Shown: positions 7,704 to 15,579 of the stretch, in pieces
How the letters are laid out: each line of letters begins with the position of its first letter
Position numbering within the stretch: the stretch's first letter is position 1
DNA from: an uncultured Mollicutes bacterium
GTDB taxonomy: Bacteria > Bacillota_I > Bacilli_A > RFN20 > CAG-826
Direction of reading: 5' to 3'
DNA: 28,340 nt
Assembly (NCBI GenBank): GCA_937893635.1
Contig: CALBGF010000058.1
Span: 1-28,340 of the forward strand
Translations under genes and position numbers: made by a program
Notes under the pieces: generated by a model
The model's database searches: none
Seen by the model: the letters and a program-made list of their open reading frames with translations, nothing else
Told to the model about the DNA's origin: nothing

Positions 7704-8484
7704 TGTAACAATTAAAGAAATAAAAAGAACAAAAAAAGGTGTATTTTTAATATTATCTGATGATCAAGAAATAGAGATTTGCGATGATATTATTTTGGAT
7801 TTTTATTTGTTTAAAGATAAAGAATTAAGTGAATCGGTAATAAAAGAAATTAAGAAAAGCGCTAATATGCAGAATACTTTAAAAAAAGCATATGCAATGC
7901 TCGGGCGTGGAACATATACTAAAAATGAAATTAAGCATAAATTGCTCCAAAAAAAATGCTCACCCGCAGTAGTCGATCAAGTTATTGCTAAGCTACTAGC
8001 ACTTCACTATATTGATGATGATCAATATGTAGAAGAATATGTTAGTAGTGCTAAAGAAAAAGGTTTAGGACCAAATAAAATTAAATCAGTTTTAATTAGT
8101 AAAGGCATTTCTGATCAAAGATTAATGAATATAAAATATAGCGATGAAGAAGAACTAGAAGTTATAAAAAGACAAATTCCTAAATTAGAGAAGAAATATG
8201 TAAATTATAATTATCAAAGTAAATTACAACATATTTATGATAAATTACTATTATTAGGATTTAATAAAGAAATTATTCAAAATGCTTTATCTAATATTGA
8301 GGAAAAAGATGAAAATAAAGAACGAGAACTTTTAAAAAACGATTTATTAAAAGCTAAAAGAAAATACGCTAAAGTAATAGATAAAAACGAACGAAATAAA
8401 AGAATAATATCTTATCTATATAAAAAAGGATATAGTTATTATATAATAAGTGATGAGTTAAAGGATGATGAAAATGAAAATTAA
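7681..8484 (+). CDS. recX: Regulatory protein RecX
   Basis: A 267-aa RecX protein, which in characterised bacteria binds and modulates RecA filaments. The three-helix repeats of the family are visible, for example KAYAMLGRGTYTKNEIKHKL and the following stretch with YIDDDQYVEEYV and GPNKIKSVL. Length matches Bacillota RecX (about 260-270 aa). I chose the GTG at 7681: GGAGG (7667-7671) lies 9 nt upstream and the protein then begins PLENIGNVTI. The open frame reaches back to 7654, but that extension lies inside the glycosyltransferase gene. The overlaps with the genes on both sides suggest translational coupling in one operon. Confidence 0.9.
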   Translation: MPLENIGNVTIKEIKRTKKGVFLILSDDQEIEICDDIILDFYLFKDKELSESVIKEIKKSANMQNTLKKAYAMLGRGTYTKNEIKHKLLQKKCSPAVVDQVIAKLLALHYIDDDQYVEEYVSSAKEKGLGPNKIKSVLISKGISDQRLMNIKYSDEEELEVIKRQIPKLEKKYVNYNYQSKLQHIYDKLLLLGFNKEIIQNALSNIEEKDENKERELLKNDLLKAKRKYAKVIDKNERNKRIISYLYKKGYSYYIISDELKDDENEN

Positions 8485-9427
8485 AGATTTAGAAGAAAAT
8501 AAAGAAATTGATGGCGTTTATCTGATAAGTAATGTTACTCAAGGAGTCACTGGTACGGGGGCACCTTACTTAAATATTACATTACAAGATGCAACAGGAA
8601 ACATTGAAGCTAAAAAATGGTCCGCTAGTGAGGCAGACATTGAATTTTATAAAGTTCGTAAAATAGTTCATATCAAGGGCATGGTAATTTCTCATAATGG
8701 AAAATTACAAGTAAAAATTTTAAATGAAAATGATGTTAATAACGAAGAAATTGATATACAAGATTATGTAGCATCATCTCCAATCTCCCAAGAAGTATTA
8801 ATTAATGAATTTAAAACATATCAAAACATGATTAAAAATAAAGATATCCGTAAATTAGTGGATGCCTTAATTAATAAATATTATAAAAGTTTTCTAGAAC
8901 ATCCAGCAGCCACAAGAAATCATCACGAGTATTGTTCAGGACTATTACAACATTCTGTATATTGCGCAAAATTATGTTTAGCTATTGCTAGCACTTATGA
9001 TGATGTGCCAGGAACTTTACCAATTGATAAAGATATTTTAATTGCTGGAGCGTTAATTCATGATTTAGGTAAAATTAAAGAACTATCTGGACCAATCATC
9101 GCTGAATATACTATAGAAGGACGATTATTGGGACATATTTCCATTATGAATGCAGAAATCAAAGAAATGGCGGATAAATTAAATATCAAAGGAGAAATAC
9201 CACTCTTATTGCAACACATGATTCTTTCTCATCATGGACAACATGAATTCGGTTCGCCAGTATTACCAATGACAAAAGAAGCATTAATTTTAAATATTGC
9301 TGATAATATTGATGCAAAACTTAATATGTTAGATAAAGAATTGAATAATGTTGAAGAGGGAACATTTACTACTAGAATATTTCCACTTGAAAATAGAAGC
9401 TTCTATCGTCCTAAAACAAAAAAATAA
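8474..9427 (+). CDS. yhaM: 3'-5' exoribonuclease YhaM
   Basis: A 317-aa protein matching YhaM of Bacilli (about 314 aa). An N-terminal OB fold (about 1-90, with GVYLISNVTQGVTGTGAPYL) is followed by a metal-dependent HD domain: HHEYCSGLLQHS, then the core HD pair H196-D197 in IHDLGKIKEL, and SHHGQHEFGSP. YhaM trims RNA 3' ends and is reported to act on single-stranded DNA as well. I chose the ATG at 8474 because AAGGA (8461-8465) gives about 8 nt spacing; ATGs at 8465 and 8468 are too close to it. It overlaps recX by 11 bp. In B. subtilis the yhaM, prsA and hit genes are also near one another, as here. Confidence 0.92.
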   Translation: MKIKDLEENKEIDGVYLISNVTQGVTGTGAPYLNITLQDATGNIEAKKWSASEADIEFYKVRKIVHIKGMVISHNGKLQVKILNENDVNNEEIDIQDYVASSPISQEVLINEFKTYQNMIKNKDIRKLVDALINKYYKSFLEHPAATRNHHEYCSGLLQHSVYCAKLCLAIASTYDDVPGTLPIDKDILIAGALIHDLGKIKELSGPIIAEYTIEGRLLGHISIMNAEIKEMADKLNIKGEIPLLLQHMILSHHGQHEFGSPVLPMTKEALILNIADNIDAKLNMLDKELNNVEEGTFTTRIFPLENRSFYRPKTKK

Positions 9428-9444
9428 CAAATTCAATCAAAAAG

Positions 9445-9471
9445 AAAACTCAGTTCATTGAGCTGAGTTTT
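9445..9471. terminator. Bidirectional terminator between yhaM and the HIT gene
   Basis: AAAACTCAG (9445-9453) and CTGAGTTTT (9463-9471) form a 9-bp stem. On the plus strand it ends in a T-run (9468-9473). On the minus strand the stem is followed by CTTTTTGATT. It can therefore end transcription from both converging genes. Confidence 0.85.
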
Positions 9472-9478
9472 TTATAGA

Positions 9479-9898
9479 TTATTTTAAATCTTCTTTAATT
9501 GAATTAGCAATACTTGGTAATGACATTTGTTCAAGCAATTTGTTTTCTTTGAATTCAATAACAAGTCCATCACTATTTGCGTATCTTGGTATAACATGAA
9601 CATGGAAATGCATAACTGTTTGACCCGCAGCTGGATAGCAATTAGTTAGAATATTTACTCCTTTAGCATGTAAATTCCTAATAATTGATTGACCAATAGT
9701 TTGTGCCACGTTCATAACTTTGTTCATTATATCTTTTGGTGTTGAAAGAAATGTGTCATAGTGTTCTTTTGGAACCACAAGTGTATGACCTTTAGTAGTT
9801 TGTGATATATCAAGAAACGCTAATACATCATCATCTTCATAAACTTTAACACAAGGAATTTCACCTTTAATTATTTTACAAAAAATACATTCATCCAT
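9479..9898 (-). CDS. hit: HIT family nucleotide-binding protein
   Basis: A 139-aa histidine-triad protein of the Hint branch, which hydrolyses purine nucleotide phosphoramidates such as AMP-linked amines. The active-site triad is MHFHVHVIPR with H97, H99 and H101. The N-terminal CIFC (C4, C7), with His46 and H97, would form the zinc site common in bacterial HIT proteins. Size is normal. The ribosome binding site AGGGGG lies just upstream on the minus strand. It follows the two PrsA-like lipoprotein genes with a 53-bp gap that contains a hairpin, so it may be expressed partly by read-through. Hit is a neighbour of prsA and yhaM in Bacillus as well. Confidence 0.93.
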   Translation of the reverse strand: MDECIFCKIIKGEIPCVKVYEDDDVLAFLDISQTTKGHTLVVPKEHYDTFLSTPKDIMNKVMNVAQTIGQSIIRNLHAKGVNILTNCYPAAGQTVMHFHVHVIPRYANSDGLVIEFKENKLLEQMSLPSIANSIKEDLK

Positions 9899-9918
9899 AT
9901 TTAATTCCCCCTAGAAGA

Positions 9919-9943
9919 AAAGGAGACCAAACAAGTCTCCTTT
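9919..9943. terminator. Hairpin between the second lipoprotein gene and the HIT gene
   Basis: AAAGGAGAC (9919-9927) and GTCTCCTTT (9935-9943) form a 9-bp stem with a 7-nt loop. On the minus strand it is followed by TCTTCT, a weak U-tract; on the plus strand it is followed by AATTTTTTTT. It probably terminates part of the lipoprotein operon before the HIT gene, and on the plus strand would stop antisense read-through. Confidence 0.7.
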
Positions 9944-9951
9944 AATTTTTT

Positions 9952-11583
9952 TTATTTGTTAGCATCTTCATCCCATACATCAGGATAAGTTGTTTTGAAG
10001 TATTCGTAAACAGCAGTATCGTGGAATAAGATATTAGCTTCTTTTAAGTAATTAACTAAAGCTTTTTCTTTATAAGTATCACGGCTTGCATATTTAGTTG
10101 TCATTTCATTAACAACTTCTTCACGCATAGCTTCAGTATATTGATTTGCTTGACTGCTTGCACCAGTTCTTAATTTTGATGAGTTGACGGCTTCTTCAAT
10201 TTGAATAATGTAATATGTAGAAGTACCTTTATCATAAATTACACAATCCATATTTCCGTTTCCTTCAACACCATGTTCAACTGATGAAGGTTTTAAATAA
10301 TAAACACCATTAACATATTTAACATATTTATTATTGGCATTTTTGCTGATAATTTGTTCTTCTTGATAGCCATTTAAGTTGCTATAAGTATTATTAGCAA
10401 TAGCAATATCAAATAAGCGACTTGTGATTGTAGAAGGAAGAGAAGTTGAATCGTTAGTTTTAACATACCAACCATCTTCATTTAAAGTTTTCTTTCTTAA
10501 AGAGTTCTTTTCCATTTCTAAACCAGTTTCTTTTGCGTATGCACCAGAACCTGTGAAAGCAGCTTCTTGAGTAGCATCAGATAACGCTTCTACTTTATTG
10601 ATTTTACTATAGTTTGTAGCAATATCACCGAATAATGTTTCAACATAGTAAGTTCCAACATTTGAATCATCAGAAGTAACTTTTTCAAATCCTGCTTCTT
10701 TTAATAAAACATTAATAGGATTGCTTTCATCAGATGGAAGATCAATACCTTTCCAAGCTTTTTCTAATACTGATAAATCTGCAGTAGCAGTGCCATCAGC
10801 AAGATATGTTTCAACGAAAGCATGTACTAAGTTAGCAGCAGCTTCTGGATGTGTTTCACTTTCACTAATAGCGACATAATTGATTTTACGTCCAGCAGCA
10901 CGGCCGAGTGAGTCAGCTTCTTTATCTTTGATATACTTTTCAACTAATAATTCACGATATACTTCTGGTAAATATGTATCTTCTTTATATTGAGCATAAG
11001 AGTTAGATAATACATATTTTCCAACATTTGGTACACTGTCATCAGCAGTATAAGCAGTTCCATCTTCTTTAAAACCACCTTCATATAAGTGATCTAAAGA
11101 ATCATTTAAGAAGACATAGTCGTTATGATAAGAAGTGAAAGAATCACTAATTGAATAAGTTAATGATTGTTGAATAGTTTTAACGAATAATTCTTCATTA
11201 AATTTATTACGATAATCATAACTACCGCTAGAAATAGCAGCATATAACTTTTCATCCATTCTAGCATTAATTTTTCGAACTAATTCTTTATCTTCTTCTT
11301 TGGTTGATTTTACTAATGTATCGTAATCACCAATTTCTTTTTTTGCGATTAAGTATAATGTTTCATTTAATACTTCAGAATTAATTGAACCATCATCTAA
11401 TAACTTATCATAAACAAGAGTACGTAAGTTATTTGTTAATCCAGTGGCGTTTTTGTTATCAATGGTATCACCACTGATAAGCCAGTCATTGTCATATGAA
11501 GGTTTTGCTGTGACATCGCAACCTGCTAATAAAAGCATTGAAGAAGCGAGAACAACGAGCAATTTTTTATTATTTCGTAACAC
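9952..11583 (-). CDS. Large lipoprotein downstream of PrsA-like foldase
   Basis: A 543-aa lipoprotein. The start MLRNNKKLLVVLASSMLLLAGC gives a clear signal peptide with lipobox LAGC and lipidated C22. The mature protein is helix-rich and hydrophilic. The C-terminal part (for example STYYIIQIEEAVN, then a long helix and NYLKEANILFHDTAVYEYF) resembles the C-terminal chaperone segment of PrsA/SurA-type foldases, but I see no parvulin domain. I chose the GTG at 11583 because AAGGCGG lies 8 nt upstream; an in-frame GTG at 11592 is the alternative. It overlaps the upstream prsA-like gene by 14 bp, so the two are surely one operon. A divergent PrsA-like chaperone acting with its neighbour is the best guess. 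Confidence 0.75.
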   Translation of the reverse strand: MLRNNKKLLVVLASSMLLLAGCDVTAKPSYDNDWLISGDTIDNKNATGLTNNLRTLVYDKLLDDGSINSEVLNETLYLIAKKEIGDYDTLVKSTKEEDKELVRKINARMDEKLYAAISSGSYDYRNKFNEELFVKTIQQSLTYSISDSFTSYHNDYVFLNDSLDHLYEGGFKEDGTAYTADDSVPNVGKYVLSNSYAQYKEDTYLPEVYRELLVEKYIKDKEADSLGRAAGRKINYVAISESETHPEAAANLVHAFVETYLADGTATADLSVLEKAWKGIDLPSDESNPINVLLKEAGFEKVTSDDSNVGTYYVETLFGDIATNYSKINKVEALSDATQEAAFTGSGAYAKETGLEMEKNSLRKKTLNEDGWYVKTNDSTSLPSTITSRLFDIAIANNTYSNLNGYQEEQIISKNANNKYVKYVNGVYYLKPSSVEHGVEGNGNMDCVIYDKGTSTYYIIQIEEAVNSSKLRTGASSQANQYTEAMREEVVNEMTTKYASRDTYKEKALVNYLKEANILFHDTAVYEYFKTTYPDVWDEDANK

Positions 11584-13357
11584 TGCAAACACCGCCTTCC
11601 TTAATTAGGTTGTCAATTTCTTCTTTAGAAGTGGCAGCATTAATTGCTTTTGCACATCCAATGGATAATAAACGATTTTCTCTGTTTTGATCGATTACTT
11701 GTAAACTATCAACAAATTCGTTCCAAGTTTTTTCCATACTATTTTGTTTTGTATATTCGTTATATAAACGAGTGTTAACAAGATATTGATTAATAGCGTT
11801 TTCTAATGTTAAGTATTCATATCCATCACGGACACCATTAACATATTTTGGAACTTGAACTTTAATTTCATCGTTAATTTTAAGATTAAGTTCTGTTTTT
11901 CCTTTTTCTAAATAATAAGTGAAGATTGAAGAATCAATTAAACTATCGTAATTTTTAACTGCAGTTTCAATTTTACTAGCACGTTGACGGTAGTCTTTGT
12001 TTTCTTGTCTATTAAAGTTAACGTATGATGTACCAATGTCTTTATCATAGTCTTCAGCTTTCTTAGTATAATCGTAATAGTTAGTTAAAGAATCTGTAGA
12101 TTCAATTAAGCCAGACTTTTCAGCAACAATGAAGAAAATACCTTGATAACCTGAATCACCATCGCCAGAGCCAGAACGAACAACTAAGATTGGTTGTGGG
12201 TTGCTAGTACTTGTAGTACATAATGCATATTCACCATCTTCAAGTAATCCAGCAAGTGCAGGAACATCATCAGCATTCTTAAATGCTTTTTGTTCAACAC
12301 CATTAATCACTTTGTTTTTTGTTGTAATTAATGAAACTTGATGTGAATTAAACAAGTTGTTGAAATAAATGTTTCTAGGATAGTAAGTGGCATCGTTATT
12401 GTTAATATTGATGCTTTCGCCTGTTGGAAGTTTTTCTTTAGAAGCAACTTTTTCCATATCTAAGATTTCTTGGAAATCAATCTTATAATCTTTTGATGCT
12501 TTTTTAGATGAAAAATAGTCTTTGGCATTAGTTGGCATATGAATGCTGTTCAAACGAGTTTCATCAACATTACTTGCTTTGCCATTGAAAATAGAATCAA
12601 AAGCATATAAGCCAAGTTTGAATTCATTAACATAGCCAGTATCTACTGTGACAATATCTCCTTCACCGAAATTTTCAGCAGAACTTGAGTCGCCTGATAA
12701 ACTTTGAGCAACAGAACCGAAAGTTTCGTTACCTCTAGCTAAACGTTTAACAGCACCAACAAGTTTTGTTGTTTCTGATTCGGTGATTTGACCCTTATAA
12801 CCAGAGTCAGTAGAAGAAGCACTAACGTTGATTAAGATGTGACTAATATGGTAAGGAACTTTTTGGTTGATGTATTCTTTTAATAAACCAAATGTGCCTT
12901 TGCCGCCATTGTCATCAAAATAATCATTACGGGCTTTTTCTTTTAGTTTTTCATAGACGAATGAATCTTGTAGTTCGTCTAAATCTTCGACGCCATTGCT
13001 TTGAAGAATTTTGTCGAGTTCGTCATCATAACTTGTTCCATTAGTTTTAGCATTAGATTTTGCTTCATCTTTTGCTTGACTAACACGTTGTTTTGCGTCT
13101 CTTGTGATTTCTGGTGTTTCTTTGATAGAAGCACGAATGATGACTTCTGAAATCGCATTATAGTAAGTAGAAATTCCGGTTGACTTAGTGATATATTTGT
13201 TGAAAATATCATCAACGGTAATTCCATGTGCTACTTCGCTACCATTGTTAATAGTTAATATTGTACCCTCTTGTTTTTTTACAGGATCGCAAGCGGTAAG
13301 TGATAATCCACCAACCATAAATGCTACCATACCGAGTACAAGGTTACGTTTTTTCAT
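11570..13357 (-). CDS. prsA: PrsA-like parvulin foldase lipoprotein
   Basis: A 595-aa lipoprotein with lipobox LTAC (C23). Residues 25-165 form a helical chaperone region. From about 168 there is a PpiC/parvulin-type segment: YHISHILINV, then VKRLARGNETFGSVAQSLSG, then SSAENFGEGDIVTVDTGYVN and FKLGLYAF, all in the order seen in PrsA. PrsA helps exported proteins fold at the outer face of the membrane. The protein is about twice the usual PrsA length (near 290 aa), with long insertions or an extra C-terminal region, so prsA is used as a family label. AAGGAGG precedes the ATG at 13357. A promoter with an overlapping palindrome lies just upstream. The neighbouring hit and yhaM genes support the assignment. 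Confidence 0.8.
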   Translation of the reverse strand: MKKRNLVLGMVAFMVGGLSLTACDPVKKQEGTILTINNGSEVAHGITVDDIFNKYITKSTGISTYYNAISEVIIRASIKETPEITRDAKQRVSQAKDEAKSNAKTNGTSYDDELDKILQSNGVEDLDELQDSFVYEKLKEKARNDYFDDNGGKGTFGLLKEYINQKVPYHISHILINVSASSTDSGYKGQITESETTKLVGAVKRLARGNETFGSVAQSLSGDSSSAENFGEGDIVTVDTGYVNEFKLGLYAFDSIFNGKASNVDETRLNSIHMPTNAKDYFSSKKASKDYKIDFQEILDMEKVASKEKLPTGESININNNDATYYPRNIYFNNLFNSHQVSLITTKNKVINGVEQKAFKNADDVPALAGLLEDGEYALCTTSTSNPQPILVVRSGSGDGDSGYQGIFFIVAEKSGLIESTDSLTNYYDYTKKAEDYDKDIGTSYVNFNRQENKDYRQRASKIETAVKNYDSLIDSSIFTYYLEKGKTELNLKINDEIKVQVPKYVNGVRDGYEYLTLENAINQYLVNTRLYNEYTKQNSMEKTWNEFVDSLQVIDQNRENRLLSIGCAKAINAATSKEEIDNLIKEGGVCSVTK

Positions 13358-13389
13358 AAATAGCCGTCCTCCTTATAAATATAGCATTG

Positions 13390-13405
13390 TTATTGTATAC
13401 AATAA
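13390..13405. promoter_or_regulatory. 16-bp palindrome overlapping the prsA promoter
   Basis: TTATTGTATACAATAA is a perfect palindrome that includes the -10 box of the minus-strand promoter. Its core TTGTATACAA is the same 10-mer found at 631-640 before the DUF4250 gene, so a shared repressor site is possible. Confidence 0.4.
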
Positions 13406-13420
13406 TGACTTACAATTCAA
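13392..13420 (-). promoter_or_regulatory. Putative sigma-A promoter of the prsA operon
   Basis: On the minus strand, TTGAAT (13420-13415) and TACAAT (13397-13392) are separated by 17 nt. They match four and five of six consensus bases. Transcription would start near 13385, about 28 nt upstream of the start codon. Confidence 0.55.
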
Positions 13421-13438
13421 GTTTTTTCTTCTAAAAAT

Positions 13439-13455
13439 GTATTTTTATAAAATAC
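13439..13455. other. Short inverted repeat in the 13358-13565 intergenic region
   Basis: GTATTTT (13439-13445) and AAAATAC (13449-13455) pair around a 3-nt loop. It lies between the divergent prsA and tiny membrane protein genes. No T-run follows. Its role is unknown, and it may be chance in AT-rich DNA. Confidence 0.25.
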
Positions 13456-13530
13456 AGGGCATATTATTGTTAATATTTGGGCTATTAGAATTAAACTTTT
13501 CCCAAATGAGTTACCTTTTAAATTAACTTG

Positions 13531-13539
13531 CATAATATA
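13531..13539 (+). promoter_or_regulatory. Possible mother-cell sigma (SigK-like) -10 element
   Basis: CATAATATA fits the CATAnnnTA pattern of B. subtilis SigK promoters, with an AC dinucleotide (13513-13514) 16 nt upstream. It lies 26 bp before the first tiny membrane protein gene. The match is short and could be chance in AT-rich DNA; no good sigma-A promoter is visible for these genes. Confidence 0.3.
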
Positions 13540-13565
13540 TCGTGAAAAACAAAGGAGGAAAGTTT

Positions 13566-13673
13566 ATGAATCCAAATTTAGGATACCAAAATGGTGGTTT
13601 CGGCGCCGCTTTTGCCTTCATTCTTGTTCTTTTCATTTTAATTGCTATTATTGGTTGCTTTGGTTGCTGCTAA
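13566..13673 (+). CDS. Tiny transmembrane protein with Cys tail (YjcZ-like), 35 aa
   Basis: A 35-codon gene, MNPNLGYQNGGFGAAF followed by a single hydrophobic helix (about 14-30, FAFILVLFILIAIIG) and the tail GCFGCC with three Cys. The Gly-rich N-terminus plus the FILVLFILIAIIG-type helix matches the pattern of the YjcZ-like tiny membrane proteins of Bacillales, many of which are annotated as sporulation proteins. AAAGGAGG lies 7-8 nt before the ATG, an optimal ribosome binding site that argues for a real gene. A second, similar gene follows 29 bp later, and both precede one terminator. The vicinal Cys could bind metal or form disulfides. Function unknown. Confidence 0.8.
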   Translation: MNPNLGYQNGGFGAAFAFILVLFILIAIIGCFGCC

Positions 13674-13702
13674 TAAGGTAATTGCTTTGAGGAGGTGAAC
13701 TT

Positions 13703-13792
13703 ATGAATAACAGTTATTTTGCAATAATCCTTGTATTATTTATTTTACTTGTCATCATCGGTTACGGATGCTGGACTGGTTGCGGTTGCTAG
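13703..13792 (+). CDS. Tiny transmembrane protein with Cys tail (YjcZ-like), 29 aa
   Basis: A 29-codon gene encoding MNNSYFAIILVLFILLVIIG followed by YGCWTGCGC. The helix is nearly the same as in the upstream 35-aa protein (ILVLFIL, then IIG) and the tail again holds three Cys, here with Trp. The Gly-rich leader is missing. GGAGGTGA (13691-13698) is a perfect ribosome binding site 4-5 nt before the ATG. The pair looks like a tandem duplication that diverged at the N-terminus. It should insert in the membrane with a very short tail. I cannot assign a function beyond the YjcZ-like family resemblance. Confidence 0.78.
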   Translation: MNNSYFAIILVLFILLVIIGYGCWTGCGC

Positions 13793-13799
13793 TTTAAGG

Positions 13800-13824
13800 G
13801 GCAAAGGAAACTTTGCCTTTTTTT
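13800..13824 (+). terminator. Intrinsic terminator after the tiny membrane protein pair
   Basis: GGCAAAG and CTTTGCC form a 7-bp stem with a GAAA tetraloop, followed by seven T residues. It ends the two-gene unit and separates it from the suf operon. Confidence 0.93.
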
Positions 13825-13855
13825 ATTGCTTTTTTATCAAATTTTATCGTTTCCA

Positions 13856-13884
13856 TTGTTAAGAAAACTATAGTGGTGTAAAAT
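13856..13884 (+). promoter_or_regulatory. Putative sigma-A promoter of the suf operon
   Basis: TTGTTA (13856-13861) and TAAAAT (13879-13884) are 17 nt apart, matching four and five of six consensus bases. The start point would be near 13891, inside a hairpin-forming leader. Confidence 0.6.
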
Positions 13885-13887
13885 AAT

Positions 13888-13905
13888 TAAGATTTGAGAA
13901 TCTTA
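13888..13905 (+). promoter_or_regulatory. Leader hairpin abutting the sufC ribosome binding site
   Basis: TAAGATT (13888-13894) and AATCTTA (13899-13905) pair around a 4-nt loop. The stem's last base is the first A of the AGGAGA ribosome binding site of sufC. It lies at the predicted 5' end of the transcript, so it may affect mRNA stability or translation, or be an operator. Confidence 0.4.
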
Positions 13906-13920
13906 GGAGAGTGACATTTT

Positions 13921-14748
13921 ATGCCAACTTTAGAAATTATTAATTTACACGCTAATGTGGAAGGAAAAGAAATTCTAAAAGGAGTAAATTTAAAGGTATC
14001 AACAAACGAAACTGTAGCATTATTAGGTCCTAATGGACATGGTAAATCAACATTGCTTGCTGTCATAATGGGCAATCCTCGTTATACAGTAACTGAAGGA
14101 AAAGTTTTACTAGATGGACAAGATGTTTTAGCGATGTCTGTTGATCAAAGATCACGTGCTGGTATTTTCTTAGGAATGCAATATCCTAGTGAAGTTCCAG
14201 GAGTAATAAATGCTGATTTCTTAAAAGCAAGTATTAATGCTCATCGTGAAAAACCAGTAACATTATTTCAATTTTATCGTATGTTAGAGTCTAATTCCAA
14301 AGAAATGAAAATATCGATGGATATGGCAAATCGTTCTTTAAACGAAGGGTTTTCTGGCGGAGAGAAAAAACGTAATGAAATTTTACAAATGCGTTTATTA
14401 AATCCAACAATTGCTATGCTTGATGAAATTGACTCTGGACTTGATGTTGATGCTTTACAAACTGTTTCCGAAGCTATTAGAAAACAACAAGAATTAGGCA
14501 CAGGATTTTTAGTTATTTCACACTATGCAAGACTATATGATTTAATTTCACCAACTCGTGTTGCGGTTATGGTTAATGGTAAAATTGCTGTTGAAGGTGG
14601 AAAAGAAATTATTAAGAAAATTGATACTACAGGTTACGAATGGATTAGAACTGAATTAGGAATTTCTATTGAAAAAGATGAACCTAATATGCGTGATGTA
14701 TCAATCGGAAGTTGTGCAACGAAAGAGGTTATTAAAAGTGGAAAATAA
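13921..14748 (+). CDS. sufC: Fe-S cluster assembly ATPase SufC
   Basis: A 275-aa ABC-type ATPase of the SUF Fe-S assembly scaffold, where SufC works with SufB and SufD. The Walker A is GPNGHGKS (36-43, K42), the signature is FSGGE (144-148), Walker B ends MLDEID (D168, E169), and the H-loop His is H201. The LNEGFSGGEKKRNEILQM stretch is diagnostic of SufC among ABC ATPases. It heads the operon, with a putative promoter and leader hairpin upstream. It overlaps sufD by 11 bp. Being soluble and lacking membrane domains, it acts in the cytoplasm. Confidence 0.97.
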   Translation: MPTLEIINLHANVEGKEILKGVNLKVSTNETVALLGPNGHGKSTLLAVIMGNPRYTVTEGKVLLDGQDVLAMSVDQRSRAGIFLGMQYPSEVPGVINADFLKASINAHREKPVTLFQFYRMLESNSKEMKISMDMANRSLNEGFSGGEKKRNEILQMRLLNPTIAMLDEIDSGLDVDALQTVSEAIRKQQELGTGFLVISHYARLYDLISPTRVAVMVNGKIAVEGGKEIIKKIDTTGYEWIRTELGISIEKDEPNMRDVSIGSCATKEVIKSGK

Positions 14749-15577
14749 TTTGCTAAAAAGTGATAACATTACAAGCAAATTAGTGGATGACACTTTTTAT
14801 ATCTCTATTAATTCTTCAAACGAAGAAAATTATTCAATTTTAACTTTAAAAGATATACCAAGCGAAAATATTGAAATTACTTGTAATGAATATGTAAAAG
14901 TAAAAATTTTAATTAATGAATTTGAAAACAAAAATGTAAAGTTTATTTTAAAAAACAATGCGTTTTTGAAACTAAATTTTTTATCTTTAGCTCAAAGTGC
15001 TTGTGGCAATTATTTATTTGATTTAGAAGAGTCTTCTAATGCTTTTGTTGCTATGGCTGATTTAGTTAAAGGTAATGTGGATTTTAATGCGACATTTAAT
15101 CTTTTAGGAGATAACGCTAATAGTGAATGGCATTTAGCTTCATTAGGCGCAGATAATGATAAAAAAGTATTTAACATTAACTTCAATCATGTTGCTAAAA
15201 ACACAACAGGAGTTATGTCTAATTATGGTGTTGTCGAAGATGAATCGATGATGCATTTTAAAGGTGTTTCTCACATTAAAAATGGATCGATTAAATCAAA
15301 AACGCATCAATCGGCTAAGATTATGGTTTTTGATCCAAAATGTCATGCAAAAGCAAATCCAATTTTAAAAATTGATGAAAGCGATATTGAAGCAAGTCAT
15401 GCTGCAATTGTCGGAAAAGTAAATGATGAACATATGTTTTATCTATGCTCAAGAGGCATTAGCGAAAATGACGCTAAACAATTAATTACATTAGGATACT
15501 TAAAACCAATTACGAACTATTTTGAAGATCAAAAATATGTTCAAGAAATAGTTGATGGCATTGAAAAGAGGTTATAA
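14738..15577 (+). CDS. sufD: Fe-S cluster assembly protein SufD (short form)
   Basis: A 279-aa SufD-type scaffold protein. The C-terminal half carries the SufB/SufD core: HFKGVSHIKNGSIKSKTHQS, then ASHAAIVGKVNDEHMFYL, then the SRGISENDAKQLI signature shared with SufB. I chose the GTG at 14738 because GAGGT (14725-14729) lies 8 nt upstream; the frame extends back to 14669 inside sufC. Most SufD proteins are over 400 aa, so this one lacks most of the usual N-terminal helical region and part of the beta helix. The reading frame is intact with no sign of a frameshift, so it is a genuine short form. It should form the SufBCD complex with its neighbours. Confidence 0.88.
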   Translation: MENNLLKSDNITSKLVDDTFYISINSSNEENYSILTLKDIPSENIEITCNEYVKVKILINEFENKNVKFILKNNAFLKLNFLSLAQSACGNYLFDLEESSNAFVAMADLVKGNVDFNATFNLLGDNANSEWHLASLGADNDKKVFNINFNHVAKNTTGVMSNYGVVEDESMMHFKGVSHIKNGSIKSKTHQSAKIMVFDPKCHAKANPILKIDESDIEASHAAIVGKVNDEHMFYLCSRGISENDAKQLITLGYLKPITNYFEDQKYVQEIVDGIEKRL

Positions 15578-15579
15578 GT

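Noticed and set aside
13188..13526. 112-aa plus-strand open frame upstream of the tiny membrane protein genes
   Set aside because: About half lies antisense to the 5' end of the prsA-like gene, the rest is AT-rich intergenic DNA containing the prsA promoter. No ribosome binding site or recognisable protein.
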